The translations under genes were made by a program, and so were the position numbers. A stretch of DNA of 41,382 bases, from NCBI GenBank assembly GCA_947628225.1, contig CANQYY010000017.1, forward strand, positions 1 through 41,382. The letters are read 5' to 3'. The DNA comes from an uncultured Lachnospiraceae bacterium. Its GTDB lineage: Bacteria > Bacillota > Clostridia > Lachnospirales > Lachnospiraceae. Below the pieces are notes generated by a model. It worked only from the letters and a program-made list of their open reading frames with translations, did not search any database and was not told the origin of the DNA. Below are positions 15,297 through 24,562 of the stretch, one piece after another. The number at the start of each line of letters is the position of its first letter. Position 1 is the first letter of the stretch.

Positions 15297-16064
15297 CTAG
15301 CATGAAAATGCCGTTTTTAACTGTTCCTTATAGCGCTCTATATCATCCTCTTTTTCCTCCGGAAGCTGACAGCCGGAAAGGGTTTTCTGATAGGCCCGTT
15401 TTGTTTCCAGCATTTCATCCAGCGACATGCCAAAGGAAACTGCCTCTGTTTCAAACAGGCGGTTTTTCCCCTGCATCAAAAGCAGCCATAGATAGTGCTG
15501 CAGCGATTCCGGTTTGTTATTTCTGACATAGGCCTCCTTAAAGTCGGTTTCCGCCTCGGCGAAGGATGAAGTATAAAAATGGGCGATTCCCTGATTATGC
15601 AGAATATCCCCATACTCCTCCGTGGTAAAGTTCACGGCAAAGCTCCCGTGCAGAAGATTCCGGTAAGCAAGGAGGCTTTTCCCGTAGCGGCCCGCCCGCA
15701 GGTAATTGTCTGCTTTTATTTTCTTTTTCCGGTATAAGGGAAGATTTTCTATGCCGTCGATAACGGCAAGGATTTCCCGGATTTCTTTTTCCCGATAATA
15801 ATCGCAGCCGCACAGGATTGTCACTGCCAAATCCTTCAGGTTCTTATTTCCGGCAAGCATTCCCTTTATTTTTTTTGCCAACAGGGTATTCCCCGTTTCC
15901 TCCCGCAGCCAATCGGCCAGGGATTCCTGAAAAAAATCCTCCGTTATGCTGTAAATATTATGGTAAATATAATAGCACAGCTCCTCAAGAGAATACACCT
16001 TTTGCTCGGTATAAGGCATTTGATAAGGCTTTTCTGCCACCTTTCCCTTACACAAAATAAACAT
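15297..16064 (-). CDS. TPR-like helical protein of the DUF5717/DUF5716 operon
   Basis: 255 aa from the ATG at 16064 (MFILCKGK), with AAGGAGG eight bases upstream. The N-terminal third begins with a short beta stretch and has an aromatic-rich segment (LEELCYYIYHNIYSITEDFF). From about residue 115 there are tetratricopeptide-like helix pairs (KADNYLRAGRYGKSLLAYRNLL; DILHNQGIAHFYTSSFAEAETDFKEAY). No catalytic motif is seen. It lies 14 bp after the DUF5716 gene and 16 bp before the membrane coiled-coil gene. An adaptor role between these partners is an inference from TPR folds and gene order. Confidence 0.75.
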   Translation of the reverse strand: MFILCKGKVAEKPYQMPYTEQKVYSLEELCYYIYHNIYSITEDFFQESLADWLREETGNTLLAKKIKGMLAGNKNLKDLAVTILCGCDYYREKEIREILAVIDGIENLPLYRKKKIKADNYLRAGRYGKSLLAYRNLLHGSFAVNFTTEEYGDILHNQGIAHFYTSSFAEAETDFKEAYVRNNKPESLQHYLWLLLMQGKNRLFETEAVSFGMSLDEMLETKRAYQKTLSGCQLPEEKEDDIERYKEQLKTAFSC

Positions 16065-16078
16065 GCCGGCACCTCCTT

Positions 16079-17278
16079 TTACTCTACTGCTATCGTCTTT
16101 TCCCAAATACGGTTTGAGGTGGGGAATAATTCGCCAAATCCCATATCTTTTACCGTAACCGTACAGGTATGGACATCCTCAAACCGGATTCCGATACGGA
16201 GCCGGCATCTTCGTTCCACCCTCCCGGACACCGGTTCCAAATCTATCATATAGGTTTTTTCTTCTTTGGAAAATATATTTTTTATGGTCAGTCCCAGTTC
16301 ATTTTCCCCATCGGGTATCATTTCCCATTCTTCCTGTATCTGGTACCAGGGCGTGCCCGCTTTGGCAAGAATCAGCTCCTGCTCTTTGGCGTCTGCGTAC
16401 ACCGGAATCGTTATATGGGAGGAAATCATATCTTCATCCAGCAGAAGATAATCATCCAGCTTCGACGTTTCCCCCCATTCCTTCGCCGCATAGCAGGCTC
16501 CGCTGACATAGAGGTTGCGTCCCTTAAACAACCGGCGCCCGACACACAGCTTTTGAAATACTTCATCCGACCAGCTCTCGGAAAAACCGGCTCCTGTCAT
16601 ATAGAGGGAAGACAGGATCTGCTTGTGAATCGCCCCATATACAATATTTTCAAAAATCGCCCCTTTTCTCTTTTCGTCCCCGCCGGCGGCTCTCATCCCC
16701 TCGGTAAAATCTTTCTCGGTCACTCCTACTAACGCCGGAGTTTTCCGCCTGTCCACCTGCATCTGATAATAGCGGAGATTTTTCCCGTCATAATCAAACA
16801 TACCGACATCATTTACCCAGAGCTCCTTTTTCTGGTACAGCATATAATATAAAAAACTCTGCTGGTGGCTGATGACCCGCGCCCGCTCTTTTCCTATCCC
16901 GAGCAGTCCCAATGCCTCGTAAATAAGCGCCGTAAATTCCGGCGTCTGCTCCGGAACAGTTATAACCAGCTGTTTGATTGTTTCCGAGGGATAAACCTGT
17001 CTTGTCATAGACAGCGTTTTCCGAAAATAATAAGCCAGCACGTTGATTGGATTTGAGGGTTTTCCCTTTACCGTAATATCCTCTCCCCGGCGAAGCCGCG
17101 GCAGAAAGCCCGACAGCGCGCTGCCATCCTCAAGCAAAATTTCTGTATCCGACAGAGCATCCGGATTTTCTTCGGTCTGCCCCACCAGTTCCGGCTCCCG
17201 CTCCCGGCGGCTATAGACAGCCATCTGGGTCTTATCATCACAAAGATCATATCCTAGCAGCAACGTCCTCTCGCCCAT
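16079..17278 (-). CDS. DUF5716 family protein, degenerate Hsp70/actin-like ATPase fold
   Basis: 399 aa from the ATG at 17278, with GGGAGG five bases upstream. I recognise it as DUF5716-like. The layout resembles an Hsp70 nucleotide-binding domain: phosphate-1-like LLLGYDLCDDKTQMAVYS at the N-terminus, KQLVITVPEQTPEF (about 103-116, compare the VITVPA motif of DnaK), then a helix ending RVISHQQSFLYYML where DnaK has its NEPTAAAL segment, MFDYDGKNLRYYQMQ at the phosphate-2 position, and LYVSGACYAAKEWG at the adenosine motif. Several key Gly and Asp residues are altered, so ATP binding or turnover is uncertain. It follows the giant DUF5717 gene by 42 bp, suggesting a complex. Confidence 0.75.
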   Translation of the reverse strand: MGERTLLLGYDLCDDKTQMAVYSRREREPELVGQTEENPDALSDTEILLEDGSALSGFLPRLRRGEDITVKGKPSNPINVLAYYFRKTLSMTRQVYPSETIKQLVITVPEQTPEFTALIYEALGLLGIGKERARVISHQQSFLYYMLYQKKELWVNDVGMFDYDGKNLRYYQMQVDRRKTPALVGVTEKDFTEGMRAAGGDEKRKGAIFENIVYGAIHKQILSSLYMTGAGFSESWSDEVFQKLCVGRRLFKGRNLYVSGACYAAKEWGETSKLDDYLLLDEDMISSHITIPVYADAKEQELILAKAGTPWYQIQEEWEMIPDGENELGLTIKNIFSKEEKTYMIDLEPVSGRVERRCRLRIGIRFEDVHTCTVTVKDMGFGELFPTSNRIWEKTIAVE

Positions 17279-17320
17279 AGTTACCTCCCTTTCCAAACAT
17301 CCTGTAGAAAATTTTTCTCC

Positions 17321-20300
17321 TTACAGGATCCGGAATAATTTTTCCGCCGCATACCTTGTTTCCTCGTAGGTTTTGCGAATCTGTTTATATTTCTCATCCT
17401 CGTCCGCTTCTTTTGCTTGTATCATCCGGTTTACCAGTTCAAAAAAGCCGGATGGACTTTTTCCGTTTTCCGGTCTTGACACAAGCATCTCCTCCGTTCT
17501 TGTATTGGTTTCCTCCTCATAAATATAACAAGTTTTCTTTTCTCCGGCAAAAAGCAGCAATTCCGTCGTATAGATCCCGTCAAATACCCGCTTCATCGGT
17601 TGGGGGGCAAACTGTCCATCCTCCTGCTTCACAAAGAGGAATACCCCCTTTGCCGTGCCGCTGTTATACTGGATCAGCACGGCATTTTCAATCTCATACG
17701 GCACTGCCGCCCTGCCGATAAAGTCTTTCATAAAAGTCAATATCAGCCCTTCGCTGGCACAGTTTTCCAACATCAGCTCAATAAATTCTTTCTGCCGTTT
17801 CGTAAATTCCTTTTGCCCGCTGTAATACTTCAGCGCCGCCAGAATCATTACCTTTTCTTTTTCATAAAATGCCTCTTTTTCAATTTTTCCGGCTATTTCG
17901 CCGGAGAGCGTTATCCTGTCCACAATAAACTCATAGGCAAATGCGGATAAGAATGCCTTTACCAGCACACGATTATTTCCTTTTTCGTAATATTCCAAAA
18001 ACAGAGCTTCATAGGGCTTGGGATCGGCTCCGGTAAATAATACCTGTCCCAACAATCTCTCCTTGGATCCATCGTCAATGATCATCTGGGGAATTTCCAG
18101 ACAGGTTTTATAGATGGAGGTCAGTATCTCTGTCCGCCCCATATAATACTGCAGCAGATAACGCATGGCGCCCCGCTCCAGATAATGCTCCTGATACAGA
18201 TAAAACGCCCATTTAACAAGCATCGGCGAAAATTCATTTTTCCTTTCCTGTATTTTTTCCAGAAGAAGCATAGCAAGAGCCCGTTTCTCACAGCCCCGGA
18301 CGCCGTACCGGGAAAGCATTTTTTCCGCCTTGTCATACATGCCATGGTAAATGCAGTCGGCAGCTACCTCTCCTAAACGCTCCCTCTTTATTTCCTCCGG
18401 GACAATAGCGTCCAGCACGTCGAGGAGCATTTCGGCATCCTTTGTTTCCTTGCAGTAATCATATAGCCTTAACAGCATTTTCCCCCGGGTATAGGGACGG
18501 AATAAATCCATTTTTACCGCCTGATGTAAAATCTGCGCCTTTTCCTTTGTCAGTCCGGCTCCCCTCTCCGCTTTTACCGCCAGATATGCCAGCAGGCGCG
18601 GATGGACTGCCCCATTTTCATAGCAATATATCGAAAACTTGTCCAAATGCAGCAATTTCTTTTTATCGTATTGAACGGTTCCGGCATAATAATTCCCCTC
18701 CCCGTCAACAAAATACAACTGGTAATTCGGAGTATAAATTTGTATATTCGCCCGTCCCTCTGTAAAGGGATAATAAACTTCCTCCTTCGTTTCCACATGG
18801 GTTACCAGCACTCCTGCCATTTTATCATTATAACAGGTCAGCTGCTCGGCATACATCACAAAAGGAAGCTCCTGCGCCACAAAATCCTGTATGTTTCCCG
18901 CCTGGAATAAAGCCTCATAAATCGTCCCGATATCTTCGTTAATCCGATGGCCTGCCAGCTGCTTTAACGCAAATTCCCGGATATGGTTTCCGTAAAGATG
19001 AAAATATTCCGGCTGCTGTTCCCTCTTTCGCACGATATAGGCATATAAAAATGCTTTGCAGGTTTCATTCAGATGATTTTCATATTGGAAATAGGATAGT
19101 ACAGAATCCGGAAGAGAGATAGTATCCGTCCGGTTCATCGTATACATATAGTATTCATACAGATCCGTCAGCCTGAGATGTTCCCGGACTCCTTTTTCAA
19201 ACCACGGGAAATATTTTCCCTCGCAAATTTCATTGCGGATCAGAATGCTGCAGATAGCCCGCAGGGTATCCTCCATCGGGTATTTCGCATACAGCCGCTC
19301 CAGTACCGACAGCACCAGCGCCAATTGTCCGGCCGGAATCAGGCGCTCCGCCAGAAAACTAATAATTACGGCATGTTCTTTATTTATTAAATCTGCCTTT
19401 AACCCATAGTTTATTGTAGCTAACGTAATCTCATCTAATTCCGTTATCAGGGAAGGTTCCTCTTCATATACCTGCATCAGCGCCGAATATAACAACGGGC
19501 TGTTCTCTCCTGACGCCAGCTGTTCCCGGATATCCTCTTCCATCAGGCGGATAGACTGATACCGGCTATCGAGCTTTAGCTGCAGGTAAAATAACAATAC
19601 GCTGTTATATCCGTTTTCACTGTAATTCTCTATCTGACGGCTCAGCCGCACCCGGTCCTCCTCCCGTCTGCCGTAGAGAAATTTTACATATTCAATCAGG
19701 ATATAATTTTCTATTTCCTCAATTTCCGGCTGAGCGGAAGGAGCCTCGACCGTTTCCGTCTGCCGGTAAAAATCTAAAATTTCATTTTCTTCCTGTAGGA
19801 TAACCCGGATATAACCCGACATCGGCAGAGGATAGGGGGCAATTTTTTCAATGACGCTCTGATTTTTCCGCAGCATATTTTGAAACTCTGATTTTTCCAT
19901 CCGGTTTTCCTCATAGGAGAGCCATGTGCGGTACAGCGTTACAAAGGCTGCCTTCTTTGCCCTTTCCAACCGGCGTTCTTTTACCCCTGCCTGATTGTGG
20001 GCGCAAATCGGTATCTCCTGCCTCTGATAAGGAGTTTCCAGAATCAGGCTGCCAAATCTGCGCCCTGATGCCACCTTATCTGCCAGAATGCTAAACGTCA
20101 GGGCATCCTCCCCATCCATAAACTCATCCGTCCATAGAATATATTTCTCCGGCTGGATAAAGTCTGCGGTGGAATGCACGCGGATCCCTGTGCTGCCCCA
20201 TGTGTTTACCCGAACCTGAAGGGCGTCCTGTATATCGTTCCCCTCCACTTCATAATAGAGCTGCTCCCGCACTGCCTGTTTTTCCCTATCCCGTACTTCA

Positions 20301-20875
20301 AAACGAATTTCCTGCTTTTTCCCGATTGCCACAAGAAACTCTTCCATGCTGTGTATTTTTGTATTTTTCTTTTTTAAATGATCGTATAAAACCTTCCCCG
20401 CCTCATCACGGTATAAAAAGTTTTCCTTAAAGTTCGGGTCGTGGAACAATCTGGCGCCATTTTCCGGATTTTCCTGTATTCTCTCCTGAAGCATGAAATA
20501 ATCTCCCACCACTCCTTTGTCGTCGGAAAGCTTTGGCGCCACCACGGTGATGTCGTAGGGGAGCAGATACTCGCCACAGTCCGTTACCAGCGCAATTTTG
20601 CCCCGCAGATGTTCTCCCGGTACCAGTTCCCTGGCATTTACCGTAATTTCCAGTTCGTTTTCCTCTCCGTGAAAAACAGGAAGAAACTCTATCTCCGCAT
20701 CCTCCACCGAGCCGAAGCCTTTTATCTTCGTTCCCCTCTCGTTGGCAATCCGAAAACTCTCTTTCTTTGTTTCGCCTGCCGTCACGGTAAACTCCAGTTT
20801 TTCCGGGGTCACTATAAGACCGGGCGCTTCATATATGAAATTTCCTTTTGCCAGCGACAAGACTTTTTCCTTCAT
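17321..20875 (-). CDS. DUF5717 family giant protein
   Basis: 1184 aa from the ATG at 20875, where AAGGTGAGG lies six bases upstream; a TTG 33 bp earlier has no SD. The first 250 residues look like two Ig-like beta-sandwiches (GLIVTPEKLEFTVTAGETKK; RGKIALVTDCGEYLLPYDITVV; then VRVNTWGSTGIRVHS). The rest is mainly helical with repeat character, with a second beta-rich insert near 660-730 (VLVTHVETKEEVYYPFTEG) and another near the C-terminus. No signal peptide or transmembrane segment is visible, so it is probably cytoplasmic. It matches my memory of the DUF5717 family of Lachnospiraceae, found next to DUF5716. Function unknown; it heads a five-gene operon ending with thiE. Confidence 0.8.
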   Translation of the reverse strand: MKEKVLSLAKGNFIYEAPGLIVTPEKLEFTVTAGETKKESFRIANERGTKIKGFGSVEDAEIEFLPVFHGEENELEITVNARELVPGEHLRGKIALVTDCGEYLLPYDITVVAPKLSDDKGVVGDYFMLQERIQENPENGARLFHDPNFKENFLYRDEAGKVLYDHLKKKNTKIHSMEEFLVAIGKKQEIRFEVRDREKQAVREQLYYEVEGNDIQDALQVRVNTWGSTGIRVHSTADFIQPEKYILWTDEFMDGEDALTFSILADKVASGRRFGSLILETPYQRQEIPICAHNQAGVKERRLERAKKAAFVTLYRTWLSYEENRMEKSEFQNMLRKNQSVIEKIAPYPLPMSGYIRVILQEENEILDFYRQTETVEAPSAQPEIEEIENYILIEYVKFLYGRREEDRVRLSRQIENYSENGYNSVLLFYLQLKLDSRYQSIRLMEEDIREQLASGENSPLLYSALMQVYEEEPSLITELDEITLATINYGLKADLINKEHAVIISFLAERLIPAGQLALVLSVLERLYAKYPMEDTLRAICSILIRNEICEGKYFPWFEKGVREHLRLTDLYEYYMYTMNRTDTISLPDSVLSYFQYENHLNETCKAFLYAYIVRKREQQPEYFHLYGNHIREFALKQLAGHRINEDIGTIYEALFQAGNIQDFVAQELPFVMYAEQLTCYNDKMAGVLVTHVETKEEVYYPFTEGRANIQIYTPNYQLYFVDGEGNYYAGTVQYDKKKLLHLDKFSIYCYENGAVHPRLLAYLAVKAERGAGLTKEKAQILHQAVKMDLFRPYTRGKMLLRLYDYCKETKDAEMLLDVLDAIVPEEIKRERLGEVAADCIYHGMYDKAEKMLSRYGVRGCEKRALAMLLLEKIQERKNEFSPMLVKWAFYLYQEHYLERGAMRYLLQYYMGRTEILTSIYKTCLEIPQMIIDDGSKERLLGQVLFTGADPKPYEALFLEYYEKGNNRVLVKAFLSAFAYEFIVDRITLSGEIAGKIEKEAFYEKEKVMILAALKYYSGQKEFTKRQKEFIELMLENCASEGLILTFMKDFIGRAAVPYEIENAVLIQYNSGTAKGVFLFVKQEDGQFAPQPMKRVFDGIYTTELLLFAGEKKTCYIYEEETNTRTEEMLVSRPENGKSPSGFFELVNRMIQAKEADEDEKYKQIRKTYEETRYAAEKLFRIL

Positions 20876-20930
20876 TTGCAACCTCACCTTACGTTTTATC
20901 CCGAACAATTTATATCTATTCTAATTTTAT

Positions 20931-20959
20931 AGTATACCATTTTTTCTCACATATTGAAA
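20931..20959 (-). promoter_or_regulatory. Weak promoter candidate for the DUF5717 operon
   Basis: TATACT (20931-20936) with TTTCAA (20954-20959) 17 bp upstream. The -10 is good and the -35 poor. Confidence 0.35.
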
Positions 20960-20966
20960 TAGTTAT

Positions 20967-20995
20967 TTGACGAAAAAGCCCTGCATGGCTATAAT
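20967..20995 (+). promoter_or_regulatory. Sigma-A promoter of the CobD/HisC-like gene
   Basis: TTGACG (20967-20972), a 17-bp spacer and TATAAT (20990-20995), about 30 bp before the ATG at 21028. Confidence 0.8.
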
Positions 20996-21027
20996 AAGGG
21001 AAAGAAATGGAAGGGAGGATGCCTCGC

Positions 21028-22137
21028 ATGAAACCAAAAGAACATTTTCACGGCAGCGATTTGGAAAAGATAGAGAGAATTTACGGCATAAAAAAAGAGG
21101 ATATCATCAGCTTTTCCGCTAATGTAAATCCACTGGGAGTATCCTTTCGGCTCAAGGAGAGCCTGACGGAACACATTGATGCTATTACGACATACCCCGA
21201 CAGAGAATATACTTCCCTGCGAAAATGCATTGCCGAATATATTCATTCGGATATTCATAACATTGTGGTGGGAAACGGCTCTACCGAACTGATTTCTCTG
21301 TTTATTCAGATTACCCACCCCAAAAAAGCCTTTATTGTAGGCCCCACATATTCGGAATATGAAAGAGAGGTCGCTATGGGCGGCGGACGTTCCCATTATT
21401 TCAGTCTGACGGAGGCGGGCGAATTCCGCCTGGACACCCCGGCGCTGACAGAAGAACTGTCGCAGGATGTGGACTTACTGATTTTATGTAACCCGAACAA
21501 CCCTACCTCGTCGGTCATAAAGCGGGAACAGATGCGGGAAATTTTAGATTATTGTAAACGCAGGTCTATTACCGTCCTCGTGGACGAAACCTATGTGGAA
21601 TTTACGGAAAACCCGGAGGAGGTCACCGCCATTCCCCTGACAGAATACTATAATAACATCATTATTCTCCGGGGCATCTCCAAATTTTTTGCCGCGCCGG
21701 GACTGCGCCTCGGTTATGCGGTCTGCGGAAACCGGGATTTGCTAAAGGAAATCGACCAAAGAAAAAATCCGTGGACCATCAATTCCCTTGCCGCCATAGC
21801 GGGAGAAATCATGTTTACGGACGACGCCTATATCCGGGAAACCCGGCGTCTGATTTCGGCAGAGAGAGCCCGGGTTTGTCAGGCGCTGAAAGACAGCCCC
21901 GACTATAAACCGTTTCAGGCTCACGCTAACTTTGTGTTGGTAAAAATATTAAATCAAAATTTTACTTCTTCTGATGTTTTTGATGCCGCTATCCGAAAGA
22001 ATCTAATGATACGGGACTGCTCTACCTTCCCGTTCCTCAATAACAAATACATCCGGCTATGCTTTATGATGCCGGAGCAAAACGACGCGCTGTTAAAGGT
22101 ATTGCTCGAACTCGGGCAAAAATATAACAGATGTTAA
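21028..22137 (+). CDS. PLP-dependent aminotransferase, CobD/HisC-like
   Basis: 369 aa fold-type I PLP enzyme. The ATG at 21028 has GGGAGG nine bases upstream; two earlier ATGs sit on or before the SD. The N-terminus HGSDLEKIERIYGIKKEDIISFSANVNPLG is typical of threonine-phosphate decarboxylase-like proteins. VVGNGSTELI, LCNPNNPTS, VDETYVEF and the PLP lysine in SKFFAAPGLRLGYA are present. It could be a histidinol-phosphate aminotransferase or an L-threonine-O-3-phosphate decarboxylase (cobalamin side chain). No his or cob genes are adjacent, so the substrate is open. Single-gene unit, convergent with purA. Confidence 0.82.
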   Translation: MKPKEHFHGSDLEKIERIYGIKKEDIISFSANVNPLGVSFRLKESLTEHIDAITTYPDREYTSLRKCIAEYIHSDIHNIVVGNGSTELISLFIQITHPKKAFIVGPTYSEYEREVAMGGGRSHYFSLTEAGEFRLDTPALTEELSQDVDLLILCNPNNPTSSVIKREQMREILDYCKRRSITVLVDETYVEFTENPEEVTAIPLTEYYNNIIILRGISKFFAAPGLRLGYAVCGNRDLLKEIDQRKNPWTINSLAAIAGEIMFTDDAYIRETRRLISAERARVCQALKDSPDYKPFQAHANFVLVKILNQNFTSSDVFDAAIRKNLMIRDCSTFPFLNNKYIRLCFMMPEQNDALLKVLLELGQKYNRC

Positions 22138-22175
22138 TTGATTAAATGTTGATTTAATAATTGACATCTGTTATA
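22123..22175. terminator. Long AT-rich inverted repeat between convergent genes, likely bidirectional terminator
   Basis: TATAACAGATGT at 22123-22134 pairs with ACATCTGTTATA at 22164-22175, and the stem extends inward with few mismatches to a GTTG loop. The left arm overlaps the last codons of the aminotransferase gene. On the minus strand the stem is followed by TATATTTTTG, so it should end purA. The plus-strand T-tract is weak. Confidence 0.6.
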
Positions 22176-22197
22176 TTCCGGTATCTATTCTTTTCTT

Positions 22198-23472
22198 CTA
22201 CCGATAAATAATCTCATGCCGGCCCGGGCCGTTAGAAACCATCTTGATGGGAACTCCCAGCTCTTTTTCTATAAATTCAATATAGTTCCGGCAATTCTCC
22301 GGTAATTGATCATATTCGGTGATTCCTCGGATGTCCGTTTTCCACCCCGGAAGGACTTCATAAACCGGTTTCGCTTTCTTTAACTCTCGGGTAGTCGGAA
22401 AATCCTTCGTTATTTTTCCGTCAATTTCATAGCCCACGCAAACCGGAAGCTCATCCAGATACCCCAGCACATCCAAAACCGTCAGGGCAACTTCCGTAGC
22501 CCCCTGCACGCGGCAGCCATATCGGCTCGCCACCGCATCAAACCAGCCCATGCGGCGCGGACGTCCCGTTGTGGCGCCGTATTCGCCGCCATCGCCGCCC
22601 CGGCGCCTGAGTTCGTCCGCCTCTTCGCCAAAAATCTCACTGACAAACTCTCCGGCTCCTACTGCGCTGGAATAGGCTTTTACTACCGTTACAATCCTCT
22701 TGATCTCATACGGAGGCAGCCCGGCGCCCACCGCGCCATAACCCGCCAGCGTAGAGGAGGACGTAACCATCGGATAAATACCATGATCCGGGTCTTTCAG
22801 AGAGCCCAGCTGGCCTTCCAGTAAAATCCTTTTTCCCTGCTGCCTCGCCTCGAAAAGAAAGGCGGACACATCACATACATACGGCTCCACCATTTCACGG
22901 TATTCCCTCAGTGTCGCCATCAGATCTTCTTCCTGCAGCAGCGGTTTATGATACAGATGTTCCAACAGTACATTTTTTTTCTGACAGATTCCCTGAATCT
23001 TTTCCCTCAACGATTCCTCGTCAAAAAGCTCCGACACCTGTATCCCGGTTTTTCCATATTTATCGGAATAGAATGGCGCAATGCCGGATTTTGTCGAGCC
23101 AAAGGATTTCCCTGCCAGACGTTCCTCCTCATACTGGTCAAACAAAATATGATACGGCATAACAATCTGGGCGCGGTCCGATACTTTAATCTTCGGCATC
23201 GGAACACCTCTGTCTACGATTTCCCTGATCTCCTGAAACAAATCCGGAATATTCAGGGCAACGCCGTTACCTATAATACTCGTCGTATGATCATAAAACA
23301 CTCCTGACGGTAAAATATGCAAGGCAAACTTACCATACTCATTTACGATGGTGTGTCCGGCGTTGCTCCCCCCCTGAAAGCGGACAATAATATCGGACTC
23401 TTCTCCCAACATATCGGTAATCTTACCTTTTCCTTCGTCACCCCAGTTGGCTCCTACCACTGCTGTTACCAT
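22198..23472 (-). CDS. purA: Adenylosuccinate synthetase PurA
   Basis: 424 aa, the normal length. It makes adenylosuccinate from IMP, aspartate and GTP, the first committed step to AMP. Motifs: GANWGDEGKGKITDML (catalytic Asp and P-loop-like), GGSNAGHTIV with the catalytic His, FGSTKSGIAP, and TGRPRRMGWFDAV. Two ATGs lie close together; the one at 23472 (MVTAVVG) has AGGAGG seven bases upstream, the other only one base. The long upstream ORF extension crosses the promoter and is rejected. It has its own sigma-A promoter and a small stem-loop just before the SD. Confidence 0.95.
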   Translation of the reverse strand: MVTAVVGANWGDEGKGKITDMLGEESDIIVRFQGGSNAGHTIVNEYGKFALHILPSGVFYDHTTSIIGNGVALNIPDLFQEIREIVDRGVPMPKIKVSDRAQIVMPYHILFDQYEEERLAGKSFGSTKSGIAPFYSDKYGKTGIQVSELFDEESLREKIQGICQKKNVLLEHLYHKPLLQEEDLMATLREYREMVEPYVCDVSAFLFEARQQGKRILLEGQLGSLKDPDHGIYPMVTSSSTLAGYGAVGAGLPPYEIKRIVTVVKAYSSAVGAGEFVSEIFGEEADELRRRGGDGGEYGATTGRPRRMGWFDAVASRYGCRVQGATEVALTVLDVLGYLDELPVCVGYEIDGKITKDFPTTRELKKAKPVYEVLPGWKTDIRGITEYDQLPENCRNYIEFIEKELGVPIKMVSNGPGRHEIIYR

Positions 23473-23489
23473 AGCCATTCCTCCTAACA

Positions 23490-23506
23490 ATCTCATTTTA
23501 TGAGAT
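23490..23506 (-). repeat. Stem-loop next to the purA SD
   Basis: Perfect 7-bp inverted repeat ATCTCAT-AAA-ATGAGAT in the purA leader, ending four bases before AGGAGG. It could tune ribosome access or act as an operator half. No PurR box or purine riboswitch is recognisable. Confidence 0.5.
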
Positions 23507-23541
23507 CTGCTTATTTTGCATTCAAAAGCACATACGCTACT

Positions 23542-23570
23542 ATTATACACGAAACTTCGCTGTCCTTCAA
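23542..23570 (-). promoter_or_regulatory. Sigma-A promoter of purA
   Basis: TTGAAG (23565-23570), a 17-bp spacer and TATAAT (23542-23547). The -35 overlaps the stop region of the upstream glycosyltransferase gene. Confidence 0.8.
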
Positions 23571-24535
23571 CTTTTTTGTAAAATTTGTTTACATTCCTCC
23601 AGACGTTTCTGCGGCCAGTCGGTGGAGGTATGGAGATTCAAAATGCTCTGGGTTTCGTGGATGGCATTGTAATACCACATGGCTGCTTCCTCATAATCCC
23701 CATGGGAAAAGAAATATTCTCCCAGTTCATAGCACATTTCCGACGAGCCCTCTGTCAGCATATCCTTCAGGCACATTTTCAGAAGAGTCCGGCTGTCATC
23801 GCGCAATCTGGCCCCCCGGCACACAACGCATGCCGCTTCCTTTACCTCGTCCAGACTCCGTTCCGGATCCTGCGCCGCAGCGGTAAAAAACTCTTCCGCT
23901 TCCCAAAAATCCTCTGCCTCCCCTGAAATATACAGCTCCATGGCATACATATGGTGCAGCCGTTTCGACAGGCGGCCCCCCTTTTTTATCTCCTTTTGGA
24001 ATGTAAAAAAATCCCGTTTACTGTGGCTGTTTTCCGGACGGTGCTCAATCACGATCTCCGAATCATAAACAACCGGCTCCAACCGCACGGTTTCATGGAT
24101 TGGCTCTATCCAGGTAAATTCCCGCAGACGCTTAAACAGCTTTGGCCGGTACTCCTCATCAAAATTGTACGCCGTGCCATAAGAGAGCTGATTGGCGTAT
24201 TTCATCTGTACAATATCAATTTCCGGCAGCAGCACTTCCTTCATTTCACGAAATTTTTTCCGGTTCTCCTCGTTTATGACCTCATCGGCATCGGCAGAAT
24301 ATATATACTCTTTTTCCGCTTTGGAAAAAGCAAAATTCCTTGCGGCAGAAAAATCGTCTATCCACTCAAAATCATATATTTTATCGGTATAGCGGAGGGC
24401 GATTTCCTTTGTCCGGTCTGTGGAGCCGGTATCTACAATAATAATTTCCTCCACTAAATCCGCCACGCTATCCAGACACCGCGCCAATATTTTTTCTTCA
24501 TTTTTCACAATCATGCAACAGCTTATCTCTATCAT
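23567..24535 (-). CDS. GT2 family glycosyltransferase with TPR-like tail
   Basis: 322 aa from the ATG at 24535 (MIEISCCMIVKNEE). The GT-A domain has VKNEEKILARCLDSV, the IIIVDTGSTDRTKEIA nucleotide-binding segment, and a DxD-type SADADEV near residue 88; KIYDFEWIDDFSAARNFA matches the SunS/TPR-containing GT2 subgroup. The C-terminal 130 residues are helical and TPR-like. It probably transfers a nucleotide-activated sugar to a protein or cell-surface acceptor in the cytoplasm. In motile clostridia such enzymes can modify flagellin, but no flagellin gene is near, so the acceptor is unknown. It follows recJ after about 27 bp. Confidence 0.82.
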   Translation of the reverse strand: MIEISCCMIVKNEEKILARCLDSVADLVEEIIIVDTGSTDRTKEIALRYTDKIYDFEWIDDFSAARNFAFSKAEKEYIYSADADEVINEENRKKFREMKEVLLPEIDIVQMKYANQLSYGTAYNFDEEYRPKLFKRLREFTWIEPIHETVRLEPVVYDSEIVIEHRPENSHSKRDFFTFQKEIKKGGRLSKRLHHMYAMELYISGEAEDFWEAEEFFTAAAQDPERSLDEVKEAACVVCRGARLRDDSRTLLKMCLKDMLTEGSSEMCYELGEYFFSHGDYEEAAMWYYNAIHETQSILNLHTSTDWPQKRLEECKQILQKS

Positions 24536-24562
24536 ATCCCTTACCGCCTCCATTCCGGTGTA

